64,000 bases of DNA, from the NCBI GenBank assembly GCA_026120185.1, contig JANUWF010001625.1, positions 868,001-932,000 of the forward strand, in the 5' to 3' direction. The translations under genes and the position numbers were made by a program. Of the stretch, positions 36,021 through 48,043 are shown piece by piece. Every line of letters begins with the position of its first letter. Position 1 is the stretch's first letter. The notes under the pieces are model-generated. The model had not been told where the DNA came from and did not search any database. It saw only the letters and a program-made list of their open reading frames with translations. Origin of the DNA: Voacanga thouarsii. Its lineage: Eukaryota > Streptophyta > Magnoliopsida > Gentianales > Apocynaceae.

Positions 36021-37533
36021 TGTGTTCGGACTTGGGTATAAAAATTACACAACAACTAGGCACATTCCCAATCAAGTTTAAATTAAAACGTTCATCCCCA
36101 ATCATACATATGAGAAACCGTACTCATCATTAATCGAGAATAAGGTTCAAACAAGTGTCGATCCTCAAGGAACAAGTAGACATTAATTACCTTTCTTTCA
36201 TTGTTTAACTGACTCGATAAAGTGAAAAGCAAGTAAAAAATAAAATAAAATAAAAATATGTACCTGCCAAGGATGGAGAAGTATGTAATTCAAACCATTG
36301 TTTAGACAAACATAATCTTAAAGGACCCAACCATTGTCACAACTAATCATTCTCTTTGCACCATGGAGGATAAAAGTAAATTAGCATCACTTGGTCTATC
36401 TCAACTAATTACTATCTTCCAGATAAATTAGCATCACTTGGTTTGTCTCAACTAATTCTTCCAAAAAATGCATTAAATAGAATCCTTGATTAAATTTCCT
36501 TGATCTGGAAAATTTAACACATGAAATTAATCAATGAATTCTTGGTCTGGCAAACATCATTTAACCTTCAATTACTCAATCTTTAGCAATTAACCTCTTT
36601 GGTCTAGCAAGTTAACAGCCAAAAAATATGAAATTAATCAATTGCAACTACCATCAACCTCTTTGGTCTAGTAGTTAATGAAAAGAAACAACTAATTAAT
36701 CTCGTAATACGCCCAAGTAATTGAATACCAAGAAGAACAATCATTTAATCAAAAGATCAAATACCTCTAAATATCATGAATATCTAAAACAATGTCAAAT
36801 TACAATAAAACAATTAACATATCATTGTTCATGACAAAGAAAAACAAAGTAAAAGAAAGCACTGATAGACAAGTCTCCTTCTTCTTCCTTTGAAGACCTT
36901 CTTGTACAACCCTCCTTGAACTTGATGAATTCCTCCTTTGATTGAATAATTTTATATGATTATCAATGAATTCTCCTCTTTTCCCTTCTGTTTTTCATCT
37001 ATTTATAGGCTTAGGAAGTGGCTAAACTCGTAGGTACAAAGTTCTTAGCCGAATAGAAGTTGGAAGATACTAAAATTCCTCAGATTAACAAAAACTACGT
37101 AGAAAAATCATAGCACCGCCTTAGCTTCAGGGCACAGCCGGCCCCGCCTTAGCTCTCGGAGCCGGCGTCGGTTGTGTTCTGTTCCTCCACTTGTTCACCG
37201 AATTTTCTTCGAATTTTGCACAATGTGTTCCAGAATGTAGGCGGCGACGCCTTGGTTTTGTTCTGCTCTGTTCCACCAATTTTTTTTTTTACTTCGAAGT
37301 TCATTTCAACAATGCACGGCCGGTGCCGGTTCTAGGGTCCTAGCCGGTGCAGCCTCTCCTCTGTTTTGCGACGTTTTTGTTTCGTTTTACCCTAAAAATC
37401 TGAAATAAAGAACAAAAAACCTTTCCAATGGTAAAATCTCAAATATGAAAGAATGTAACTAGTTATTGAACAAAATGTATTACAAATGAACATCAAATAA
37501 CTTGGAAAAACATGACTAATTTAGCTCCTATCA
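36021..37533 (-). mobile_element. LTR L2 of family L
   Basis: TGTGTTCGGACTTGGG at 36021 to ...TAGCTCCTATCA at 37533 (1513 bp). It is followed by a minus-strand purine tract GTGTGGAGGAATA (37534-37546), so it is a 3' LTR in minus orientation. It is collinear with L1 and with 197-1010. An internal duplication of about 47 bp at 36376-36454 repeats 'aaattagcatcacttggt'. It contains GC-rich modules near 37130-37190 and 37310-37360. Confidence 0.7.
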
Positions 37534-38590
37534 TATTCCTCCACACTTAGCTCTTTGCTTGTCCTCCAGCAAAGTATCAAGAACAAGCAAGAAAATAAAA
37601 GGTTTAACAAATTACTCAACCAATTTCAAAACAATATCTTTAATGCTATCTTTATTCAAGAATATAAAACACATAACTACTACATCTTTCACAATCAATG
37701 CAAGACTTAGTAGAACCATCACAATACTTCACACTATTCTCAAACCATTGGAAAGAATTTAGCTCAAAAATAATATACATTCCACATGCTTACTTTTCAT
37801 ACACTCTCTCCACTAATCCGAGACATATCAGGATTCTACTTAGATTAAGTAGGACTTTTAAGCTTGTAATGTAAGGTTAAAGGCTTGTAATGTAGCTTAT
37901 CAAACGAAAGATATAGGAGACTCAAATAGCAAAGAAACTAAGAGTTCACAAGAAAAGGATAAACAAATTGAATCAATAATTTCTAACCCTGCTTATTCTC
38001 CTATTCCAAAAATCCAACAAACCATAACCTCATATAGCAATTACAACTCCACTTAAGCAAATCCTGTATTTTTTCTCTTTTTCTTTCAACTCTTCTTTTC
38101 ATCAACTCTTTTCTATTTCTTTCAACATCACTCAAATTTCCCAAAATGGTGTCAAAGATTATATGAACTTTAACTTTTTTTTCCAGCTCAATCACCATTC
38201 CTTTTGTGATCTTTTCTTTCTTCATTCCATTCGGTTTCTTTCTGTTTCTCTTTTTCAGCTCTTCATTTTTTTTGTCACTCTTACTACTACTCATCTTTTC
38301 CTTTCTTGTTTTCAATCACTCTTTTCTCGCAGTTGTTTGTTTTCTTCCCTTTTCCTTCCCAGCTCAACTTGTTATTGATCCATGACTAAAGGTAACAAGT
38401 CATGATCTTTTTCCCCAACATTCTTCCTAAACATTCTCATACATATACTTTCATCATCAAGAGCATAAAGATTTAGAAAATCATTCAAACTCTCAAAAAC
38501 AAGCAATGGACAAAGTATTGTGATGGGTTTTAATGAAAGAAATCAACAATTTAGGCTCAAAAATAGGCACTAGGGATAATATGAAAATAG
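37534..38590 (-). mobile_element. Noncoding 3' interior of the L2 element
   Basis: Starts with the tract and 'ctttgcttgtcctccagcaa' (plus strand), as in L1. T/C-rich to 38360. The frames 37559-37762, 38001-38315 and 38163-38378 reflect base composition. No polyprotein domain. Confidence 0.5.
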
Positions 38591-38599
38591 GTAGGCTTG

Positions 38600-39842
38600 A
38601 AAAGCTCAAAGTATCCAGGTCTGGCTGCTGCACTAGGTACCAGGTCTGTTATGGAGAAAGAGAGAAAAATAGAGAAACAACTAAGAGGAAACAGAATGCA
38701 ACTAGCATCAGGCGGGTCAAAATGACCCGACACTAAGTCTGGTCTGTTCAGTGATGATTTTGTAAACGAATTTGGTATCTTTCGAAGGATTTTTGTATTT
38801 TACGAATTCTAATGGGCCAAGACTTTTGAAGCCATGAATTTTGGAATCAAGGAAGCCTATAAAGGTAAAGAAAAACACAAGAAAAGTGTGTGTATCCCAG
38901 GATTAGAAATTGCATATCACTAAAAGAATAAGAAATTCATCATTCAAAGGGCATTATTTAAGAAGGTTTTAATGGAGAAGAATTAGGGCTTGTCAATGAG
39001 TTCTTTCTTTTACCTTTGTTTTCTTTTTCTAGAATAATGATGTAATTAATATTTTCATTGTAATTTGATATTGTTTTTGGGATTCAAAATTTCTTTAGTC
39101 AAGTTAATCTTTTTGATCAATTTATTATTTATCTTGGGATTTGATTACTTGTTGAAATTACAAAGTTGATTGGTTGGTTTTTGTTATTAACTTGCTTGAA
39201 AAAGGGATTGATAATGACTTCAATTAATTAATTTCGTATTTGTGATCTCTTAACTTGTTTGAAAATGGGGTTAATTGTTAAGAACTTAGGTAACCAAAAG
39301 TTAGTTGATGATTGCTAGAATATAGATTCATTAACTTGTTTCAAGTTTTTTGTCACCCATAATATAAGGGCTTATATGAGGATTGATTTTAATGCATCTC
39401 TTTGTGTAAATTAGTTGAGACAAAATATGTTGACTAATTTATGTACAAGATAGTGATTCCATGGATTGCGAATGAAGTTGTTCTATTTTCAATCTTTCTT
39501 GAGACCAAGATAATAATTGATTGTGATTTTTTCCAAATGATTTATTTTCATGTTTTCAAATTCATTTGTCTAAATTATATATTTTTACATCATTGAGTTG
39601 TAAATATTTTTCTTTATTTTCCTTTTTATTATCTTATCACTTTATTAGATTGGTTATATAATGAATGAAAAGTGATTTGTGTGTACTGGTTCCTTTTAGG
39701 ATAGATACTCGTGAATTCCCTATACTATATTTACGATGAGTATACTTGCTCGTATGTATGATTTGGAATTAATGTTGTAATTAAAACTTGGCTAATGAGT
39801 GGATTTAAAATTAATGATTTTTATACATCTAAAATTTACCCA
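38600..39842 (+). mobile_element. LTR L3 of family L, inverted relative to L2, 5'-truncated
   Basis: The reverse complement of 39340-39842 matches 36021-36480 block by block (GATGCATTAAA, TCTCAACTAATT, 'tgggtataaaaatca'-like end). The LTR end falls at about 39842 (...TTTACCCA). The start is not clear; the first 200 bp include 'ccaggtctggctgctgc' and 'actaggtaccaggtctg' modules also seen in L and R LTRs. The ORF at 38533-38736 lies in this edge and is not a gene. Confidence 0.6.
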
Positions 39843-39926
39843 TAACTTCCTTGGGCCGCCATTACTCTGGGCAAAGAGAATTTGATCTTGTCCCCAAGTG
39901 GCCTAGGCAGTTTCTTCCTCCATATG
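39843..39926 (+). other. Decayed primer-binding region after LTR L3
   Basis: Right after the LTR the text 'cttgggccgccattactctg' resembles a degenerate site for tRNA-Asp, the primer used by Athila/Tat gypsy elements, and is unlike the tRNA-Met sites of T1 and G1. The similarity is partial and the call is tentative. The region is cut at 39927 by LTR R2. Confidence 0.35.
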
Positions 39927-40928
39927 TGGTAGGAATCGTCCCAAGAATGAAGGTCAATCTAAAGAAGGGGGAAGAAGGACAAAGGCACAACACACGGCTT
40001 TATGAGTGAAGCTCATTTTCAAGAGACTTCAAGGTGGATTTCACGATTCCAAGCTAAGGATGATGAAGGTTGTCAAGCAATGGAGGATTAAATAAGGGAC
40101 AAGAAGGTAAAAACCTGGAGAACAATTGGTATGGAGGGACAAATGAGTGCAAGAGGTGGCTGAAAAGACAAGAAAAACAAGGTGTGAGGAGGATAGAATG
40201 CACTTGGCACCAGGTACAGGTACACTAGTACACCTGGCGCCAAGTCCACACTGGAACAGCATTGTTCCGTTTGCATATCACACCTGGTGTCGATTCCCTT
40301 AGTACACCTAGTGCCAGGTCACTTCATGTAATGCACTGTTTTGCTGATTTTTTTTGTTTTCTTCTATTTTGTTTCGAATTTAACTCTCACGACTTTTGAC
40401 TTGTAATAGGTATATTCTAAAGTTACTTAGGAGTTGAATGGCTGAGATTACATATCTCATTTGCTTGGTTTAGTTTGTTATCTTTATATATACCTCTTTA
40501 CTCTTGTAATAGTTAGAATTTAGAGACTTAGTATATTTTTGGTAGAGAAACCAAGTCCTCTCAAGAAGAGAGTGTGTAAGGGGTGATTCCCATTTCAAGT
40601 CCAAATCAAAGGGCTTTGTCCCACTTTTGATTAAATGTGTCTAACCTTCGAAGGGATAATCTAAATCTCATTCTCAATTCTTAGGTATGAGTATTTCTTT
40701 AGTGTTCTTGATATGTTAAGTTTTTGGGTGCTTTCAAACCCCATTTTTTTGTTCTAATCTCTTAATAGATTAGGGTATTTAGGTGTTTTGAAGTAGGTTA
40801 GACTCACCAAATCTCGTTGAGTTAATTGCATTTACATTTAGTTCATTTGTGTATGTGAATTTGGTAGGGAGTTGGGTGACCAACTCTAGGGTTCTTAGAA
40901 AATCTAGAGGCTTTTGCCTTTTTAATCA
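39927..40928 (+). mobile_element. LTR R2, 5' LTR of a plus-strand R-family element
   Basis: TGGTAGGAATCGTCCC start and ...TTTTTAATCA end (alternative end at 40933), about 1.0 kb. It is collinear with R1 and R3. Modules of 'cacctggcgccaagtcc' type occur at 40201, 40233, about 40283 and 40306. A tRNA-Met-type site follows. The frames on the minus strand at 40041-40276 are shadows. Confidence 0.75.
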
Positions 40929-40936
40929 TATCAAAG

Positions 40937-40948
40937 TGGTATCAAAGC
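40937..40948 (+). other. R2 element primer-binding site (tRNA-Met type)
   Basis: TGGTATCAAAGC lies a few bases after the LTR end. It is complementary in type to the 3' end of initiator tRNA-Met with one change. This fixes the element in plus orientation. Confidence 0.75.
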
Positions 40949-41740
40949 AAGATTATGTTGATTTCAATCAACACAACTTTCTTTAGGTAAAGGTACAATT
41001 TTTTTTCAAGAACTTGTTAAAATTTTCAGATTTTCGTCACTTATTTTGGGGCTGTTTTTGAATATTTAGAACTTCAAATTGTGCCGTGAACTTGATGTGA
41101 AATTGATCTTATATGTTGGGTTTATGATTGAGTAGCTATTGGTGGATAAACTTGCTAAAAATTTGATGATATAAGTTGTTTTGCTGCACAAAATTCTACA
41201 CATAAGAAATCGCGTAGCTAAATTTCTTGCAATTTTTGTGGGTTAAAAACTTGAATTTGTGCCATGGGAATGTTGTGAATTTGATCCTATATGATATATT
41301 GGTGTTTTGGAAGTCATTTAGTGTCAAAATTTGTTGATTTAGGGCCAAAACCAAGCTGAAATTTGTCAATCAAAGTTGAGTTACGAGGTGCACACAAGGT
41401 GTTTGATATATTGCATCAATGACATGTGATTGCTCATACATGACTATCTTAAGCTTCCATTCATGAACTACATTGCCTCCTAGCATACTAGATTGTTCTT
41501 AGTGAGGTAAACTTTTCCTGTAGCCACTAGAAAGTTTGTTTCTCTTTAAATTAGTACTGAGCTTGGGAAGCCTTTGAGTGGATTGAAAATGGCAAGAGGG
41601 TGAGCTCATTATCTCAAAAGCCAAAGAAGAGTGTAAACACAAGGGTTGAGTGACATTAGTTGAGTGCTAAACACATGAGGGAGCAAAGTGAGCAACTTTT
41701 CTTGTGTGTTTTTCTACTTAAAATTTCTCTTAACAAAAAA
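40949..41740 (+). mobile_element. R element leader
   Basis: No open frame and no domain. AT-rich leader between the PBS and the gag remnant. Confidence 0.5.
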
Positions 41741-42150
41741 ATGGCTTATGAGAGTTTGTATAATTCATCTTCTATGAGTGCTTAAGGTGAAGTAAGTCAT
41801 TTCTTTGAAATATCTTGCTCAAGTAGAGGAGAATGTGGTAACTATGATAAGGAAGAATGGGATTATGAGAAATATGAAAATGATTGTGCATTAATGTATG
41901 ATTGTGATGAAGAGCAAATCAATAGTGGATATAGGATTTGTGTATTTGAAAAGGGAAGAATTGGTCGGATAGATTATGAGAGTGATGAAATTCCTGTAGG
42001 AGGACCTCTAAAGAGAGCAAAGGGTAGATTACAAAATTATTCAAATTATAGAGTGCAAAAAAAGAGGGAGTTTATGCAAAAGAAGGAGTATAATTGCTCT
42101 AATTGTTGGGAAAAAGGCCATTACTTTTACAATTGTCCTAATGAGCCATA
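41741..42150 (+). pseudogene. R element Gag C-terminal part with zinc knuckle
   Basis: The frame is open from 41894 to 42151. It holds an acidic region (Y-D-C-D-E-E-Q, Y-E-S-D-E), then a basic stretch and a zinc knuckle at 42095-42136: C-S-N-C-W-E-K-G-H-Y-F-Y-N-C, with all ligands present. The capsid half of gag is not recognisable upstream, so gag is truncated. The frame ends at a TAG shortly after the knuckle. The reverse frame 42041-42337 is a shadow. Confidence 0.75.
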
Positions 42151-42449
42151 GTGGAGAAAGGATAAGTTGCAAGATAATAGAAATTTCACCTATAGACACA
42201 CCAAAGCTACTTATCCCAACAAATTGGTACATAAGAGATTTTATAGGACATAAGGCGAAAAAAGGAGACATATAGATGTTGAGAAACAACCACAAAGAAG
42301 AGTGGAACCAAAGAAAACTGTTTTTGCCAACCCTCAACTTACTTAATCAAGAGATATAGGAATTAAGAAACTTGGAAGGGTTAGAATAGGTAGTAAGGGA
42401 AGAATGGTGATTAAGCTAATTTTTCCATTGATTGGAGTAGCAAGAAGAG

Positions 42450-43100
42450 ATGCGGGATGCTTGTGAGGGTAAAGAAAGAGATGAGATGCAAAGGGAAAAT
42501 ATCTTCTTTTCAAGGTGTCTTGTCAATGAAAAACCATGTAGTGTGCTTATTCATGGGGGAAGTTATAAAAAATTGATTAGTACTACATTGGTGGAGGAAT
42601 TAGAGTTAGAAATCTTAAAACACCCTAGTTCCCACAAGCTTCATTAGTTAAACAATTGTGGAGAAGTGAAAGTGAACGAACAAGCTAAGGTTGAGTTTGA
42701 CATGGGGGGATACCATGATGAAGTGTTGTGTAATGTTTATCCCATAAATGTTGGGCATATTTTATTAGGGAGTCCTTGGATGTCTGATAGGGATAGAGTC
42801 CACAAGAGGGGGGAAAAACACTTGTACCTTGAAGAAAGATGAAAAAAAGTTCACTTTAGCTCCCTTATCCCCTAGTGAGGTTTTGAAAGATCAAAATATT
42901 TTGAGGAAGAATAAAAACTAAAGCAGAGAGAACAAAGAGAGAAAAAGGATTGAGAGAAAAGAAGCTGAGAGGAAAGAAGAAGAGGTGCAAATGAAAGAAG
43001 AGGTTAGGGACAAAGTGGAGAAAGGGAAAGGAGTAAAAGAAGAAAATAGAATAACCTCTTCAAATTTGAGAGAAAAAGAATCGACTGACAAACAAGGGTG
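42450..43100 (+). pseudogene. R element aspartic protease and Lys/Glu-rich tail
   Basis: The frame opens at 42450 and runs to 42647. The active-site region reads V-L-I-H-G-G-S-Y, with His (42552-42554) at the place of the catalytic Asp. A second conserved block G-H-I-L-L-G-S-P-W follows near 42755. A stop lies between them (42645). Downstream is a long Lys/Glu-rich coding-like stretch with stops. RT, RNase H and integrase are absent before the polypurine tract at 43262, so the element could not move without help even when its frame was intact. Confidence 0.75.
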
Positions 43101-43261
43101 AGAAAAGAAAAGAGAGTGGAGGTAAAATAAGAAGGAAAATGTGGGTAATGAAAGGAGAAAACAATAAGCATGGCAATGTTCAAAATACTACATGTTTGCC
43201 TTCACAAAAAATTCCTTATTTGAATTTCTATGTAGTTGACCATTCGAGGATGAATTATTAC

Positions 43262-43275
43262 AAAGAATGGGGAAA
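43262..43275 (+). other. R element polypurine tract
   Basis: AAAGAATGGGGAAA directly precedes LTR R3. The equivalent tract precedes the 14-bp LTR stub at 8235-8248 and 17699-17712. Confidence 0.7.
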
Positions 43276-43668
43276 TTATAGGAATCATCCCAAGCATGAA
43301 GCATATTCTAAAGAAAGGGGAAGAAGGACAAAAACACAACTCAAGGCTCCATTGGTTAAGCTCATTTTCAAGAGACTTCATGGTACATTTGGAGATTCCA
43401 AGCCAAGGATGAAAAAGGTTGTCAAGCAATGGAGGATTAAAGAAGGGCTAAGAAGATCAACACTTGGACAACAATTGGTATGAAAGGCCAAAGAAGCACA
43501 AGAGGAGGCTAAAAAGATAAGAAAAGAAAGCTGTAAGGAGGGCAGAATGCATCTAGCACTAGGTACACTAGTACACCTAGAGCCCAGTCCATATTGGAAC
43601 AATATTGTTCTGTTTGCATATCACACCAGACACTGGGTCCATCAGTACACCAGGCACCAGGTCACTTT
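43276..43668 (+). mobile_element. LTR R3, left part (split by T1)
   Basis: Starts TTATAGGAATCATCCC (first G changed to T) and is collinear with R2 up to the fourth 'caccaggcaccaggtcac' module, then is interrupted by T1. It continues at 57817. The last five bases, ACTTT (43664-43668), are the target-site duplication. The frames 43139-43483 and 43547-43741 cross tract, LTR and T1 edge and are not genes. Confidence 0.8.
43664..43668. repeat. T1 target-site duplication, left copy
   Basis: ACTTT lies immediately before TGTAACACC. It is identical to 57812-57816 after the right LTR. A 5-bp duplication is the signature of LTR retrotransposon integrase. Confidence 0.9.
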
Positions 43669-46600
43669 TGTAACACCACGAAGCCTAGGCCCGCCAGGGC
43701 CGGGGATGTCGCCCCGTCCAAAGAACAAGGGGTCTTTATAATTAGGTCACACAAATAAAATTACTAAAATAAAATTATATTTAACTTAAAATTTTATTAC
43801 AACCCAATATACTTCAAGAGTAAATCCATGAAATTCTAAAACAAAAACCATAAATAAAATTATCCACTCTCGTCTCTCCAAAGCAATATATAAAATCAAA
43901 AGACACATTCTCTTCCAAAGCAGATATTACTAGCCACTCAACTCCACAGCAGGATCATCCTAAAATCATGATAAAAAGGTGATGAGACAGAAATCTCAGT
44001 AAGTCCGTGTATGCGTTGGGTGTTTAGTGAAACCAGTTCATGGATGCAAAGTGTCAAACCTTTACAAGAGAAACATTGGCAAGCAATAAGCATTAGTCAA
44101 AAGTAAGAGTGGCATTTTGGCTTATCTAGCCGTACATAAGTAAAGAAATCAACCACTCGAAAGAAAGGGATATGGGTTACCACACGTTGGGCCCCATAAC
44201 CGTATGGTCAGTATGCCGACACTTTGTGCATACTGCCGGTCAGAATGCCGACATTTTGTGCAGACTGACTAAAGTAGGTGATCGACCTACTGGGCAAGAT
44301 ACTACTCCTTCTCTATACCCAAACAACAACCGGGTGTCCATTCCGGCAAAACACAGTCACTTGTCTGAAACAAACTGCTAGCTCGGACCGGTACGACTCA
44401 CTGGACTGACATCTTATCTGGGAAGGACTCACCCCTCAGAGGTGGCCACCTGCTGAGAGACTTACCCTAACCCTTCAAAGACTAGTCCTAGTAGTCCACC
44501 CCAATTGAGTACTCAACGACGTTTCCCACTTGGGATAAAATGAGCAAAGAATTGCTCTTCATGGAAATAGTATTTTGAGGGTTTCCAAAATTTTGGGAAC
44601 AATCAGTTTTAGAAAGAGTTTTAAGTTTGGAAAATCTGCTCAGTAACTTTTAAATAATTTAAGTGTTGGAAATAAGAATAAATTTAACCCTCAATTACCT
44701 TCAAATAAATGAGTGTCCATACACTCCATATTTAGCTTGCCATAAGGAAAACATTTCACGTCGATAGGTTTTATGCAGGAGCTTTACCTGATTCTTGCTC
44801 ACAACAACGAGGTCTAGAACAGCTGACCTAACCCCACATGGGTAAATACAAATCTTAATCAAGTTCAAGTCACAAACCACTTCCTCAATTTTAAATCTAT
44901 TCAATTTACTACTACCATGATCCTAGTGTCACAAGCTTTAAGATAAAATAATGACTAAATAGGTTTATAAGCTAAGTTTAATTTGTTATTTAAAATAATC
45001 AATGGTTTGGGATATAAATTTTAATAAGTTGAAAGTTTAAACCTTGTTGGGAAAGATTTAGAGTTTATTTTATCAAGAGTCATAGATGGTACTAGGTAAA
45101 ATAGTGATTTAATGTTAGTTTAGTTGTTAGAAAATAATTGATAGCCAAAACTAGTTGAGATTAAATTTAGTAAGCCTTTCTTGGAAAATAATAAGTAAAT
45201 CCTTCAGGGTTTTGATTTAGTAAGTATTTTACTAATTATGAATCAATCTCATAAAGCTTTAATTGATCTCTTTATTTTAAATAATATTTATTTATTTTAT
45301 TTTCTAGCAAAATTATTATTTATTTGACTAAAATATCCTTTATATATAATAATTCCAAATCTACCCTTCCTAGAGTTTTTCGAAAACACTAGCAATAATA
45401 TTTTATTGAGTATTTTATGCATAAAGTGAAAATTAGTTTTAGGAACAACTAGATCATGATCAAATTTCTATGGCCATCCTCAATTAAGAACATACACAAT
45501 CCTTCAATTCATTAAATCATCCAAATCTTGCATACAAGCATATATCTAAATTTATTAAGACATGATTTAACCTTTACTAGCATAAACATGATCATGGCTT
45601 TAATATTGTAGTCATGCATATAACTCTTATTCACCAAAGGTGACATGATCTCTAGCATACTTTATCACACATACTACCTATGACATGCTTCAAACTCAAT
45701 TTCACATATGACCAACCAATATAATCCTTCCATGCATAAATCTCCTTCACAATCATACATGTACTCATGCTTCAATCATCAACAACACATACTCAATCCC
45801 ATCGCCATTCATCTTTTACCAACATCATCATAGAGATATGATTCTAGAGTTTAAAAGAAGGATTGAAGGTACTTACTTGGTTGATTGATGCTTTGAAGAA
45901 GTTTAGAGTAGATCTCAACTCCTAAATGGCTAACCTTGTCCAAGAGAGATGGCGAGAACAAGATCATGGAAGGAGAAGTCATCCGGCCAAAGAAGAGTGA
46001 TTTCGGCCACGAGAGAGAGAGAGAGAGGGAGAAGAAGAAGAAGAAGAAGAAGAAGAAGAAGAAATCAATAGCATGGTTATTCATATAGGTTCCCACTAGA
46101 GATCAAGTTTGAAGAGGATAAAGTTGATAGAGTGAATTTTCCTTGAAGTTTGTTCTTGTTCGTCACAGAAATTTCAGCTTTTTTATCCGAAGTAACAAGA
46201 TGTTTTGAGGAGTTTGATGTTAATAATGGTGTTGATGGATTCACAGCAATGAGTAGACTAAATCTGGAGATTTTCGTGGGGTTTTGAGATGCTTTGGAGG
46301 GGTATTAGGTGTAGAGAAGAAGTAGGTGTTCTTGGTGTAGTGTATGTTCTGGTGGCTGAAGGAAAAACCGAGAGAATAGATGTTGTAGCTGCCGAAATTC
46401 TGTGGAATTAGGGCTGCCAAAATTTTGTAGGGTTTAGGTGGATGTTTTCTCTGATTTGAGAGGGAAAAGGAAAGGTTAGTTGTTACAATCCTTGAAGAAT
46501 ATTTTTAGGGAGTGAATTTGGTAACTAAATATTCTAAGAATATGTTGATTGTTTGGACATCTTTGAAGTCTCCTATGGCCGACTGGTTGTGTGGCTTTTC

Positions 46601-47997
46601 TGAGGAATTAAAGCTGGTTCAATAAGGCTTATGATGGCTGAAACTAAGGGGCACAATGATGAAGAAGAAGTCTGGTCAATTGAGCAAGATATCATGGAAG
46701 GTTGCTAAATAAGATGGCAGGAATTTTGGAAAGTAATCAAGCTAAATTGCAGGGATTTGTTGGAGAGATTTTCGGACAGCCATTGCTGCCTTCATCCAGA
46801 AACTTGGGGGAAACATTGGAGCTCTGTTAATGATGGTTTAATGGAGGTTTTGAAAGATTAGGGCTGGTGTTTTGGTTGGAAGAAAAACAGGAAACAAAGC
46901 TGGACATTTGACTGCCCAGAATTTCGCTGCACAGAAATTTTCTAGGCAGAATTTCGTCTGCCACTTCCAGCCGAGTTGCAGCGAGTTTGAAGGGGGATTT
47001 TAGGGGTATTCAAGGCTTGTTTCCAGCCTTCTTCATGGAGGAAAAACATGGCTAAGGTGCTGCACAAAATCTGGAAGAAAACAGCTTGATTTTGAACCTC
47101 CAAAGCTGCGATTTTGCCCAGAATTTTTACTGGTTTTGTATAGCCCTTGAGCAGTTCGAAAATGGCAGAAATAATTCATGTTTCAAGCTAAACTTATGGC
47201 CATTTTTCTGGCAGCATTTGGGGTGGAATATTAGCTAAGAAGCTCGACATTTTGAAGGTACAACAAGCTGGAAAATTTCATCTCATTCCATGAAGGAAGA
47301 TGAACTAGTTTAGGATGAAATTTCAGCAAGCTCACTAGAGGGATTTTCCTCTTGGAATTTCCCACAACTCTTCCATATTTTCCAGGCCATAAGAAGTCTT
47401 TTACCAAGACATTTTGATCCTAAAAGACCTCAGCACTTTACTGAATTTTCTGGAAAGAAAAAGGCTAGAACATCTTGATCAAACTAAGGAGTTGAAAGCT
47501 AAGGAAAACCAAATATCAAGGGAACAAGAATTCCCTTTGGGAATTTCGAGTAGGCAAAGGAGTGGAATGAGATTACTCCTAACATGTCTCTCCTAGGACA
47601 TCATCACCACATTGATCTAGGCCCTTAAGGCCGAAACCATTCCTTCCCAAGCAAAAATAAAATTTTATCAAGTTAAAGCTTCTATGATGGACTTTGAACT
47701 CAAGACCTCAAGAATAAATTCCAAAGCTCTAATCACTAAACCACAACAACTGTTGTTGCTATTTCCACTAGAAAAATTATTTTCTATTCAATCCACAATC
47801 TATCTCCCTATTTTCACCTCGGGCAAAAATTACCATTTTGCCCCTCTCACACAATACTCACCAACAAGACTTCAAGACAATAAAAATCAAATCCAAAGCA
47901 CATAGAAATCATGTGAAAATATATTTAATTATGAAATAAAGTATGATATGCATCCCAACTCCCTTACTTAAAGGTTGGTTTTGATCGGGGTTTCACA
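43669..47997 (-). mobile_element. T1 left LTR (3' LTR)
   Basis: TGTAACACC ... GGGGTTTCACA. The outer edge holds a small stem GGCCC-gcca-GGGCC (43688-43701) and the block 'gatgtcgccccgtcc' with 'ggggtctttataa', shared with G1, G2 and the solo LTR. A (GA)n(GAA)n microsatellite lies at 46010-46061. The small frames inside (44172-44381, 44701-44904, 45851-46096, 47414-47596, 47684-47905) recur in the right LTR without domains and are not genes. Confidence 0.95.
46010..46061. repeat. (GA)n(GAA)n microsatellite in T1 left LTR
   Basis: A GA run followed by about ten AGA/GAA triplets, with an internal 'ggga' interruption. It differs in length and composition from the copy at 55824-55876. Confidence 0.9.
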
Positions 47998-48012
47998 TCC
48001 TCCCCTCCTTAG
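47998..48012 (-). other. T1 polypurine tract
   Basis: Minus-strand AAGGAGGGGAGGA ends at the LTR edge. It is identical in core to the G1 tract. Confidence 0.85.
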
Positions 48013-48043
48013 AAGAATTTTGTCCCGAAATTCAGGCATACCT

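Noticed and set aside
38533..38736. 67-codon Lys/Arg-rich frame
   Set aside because: Lies across the edge of an L-family LTR; no domain or conservation seen.
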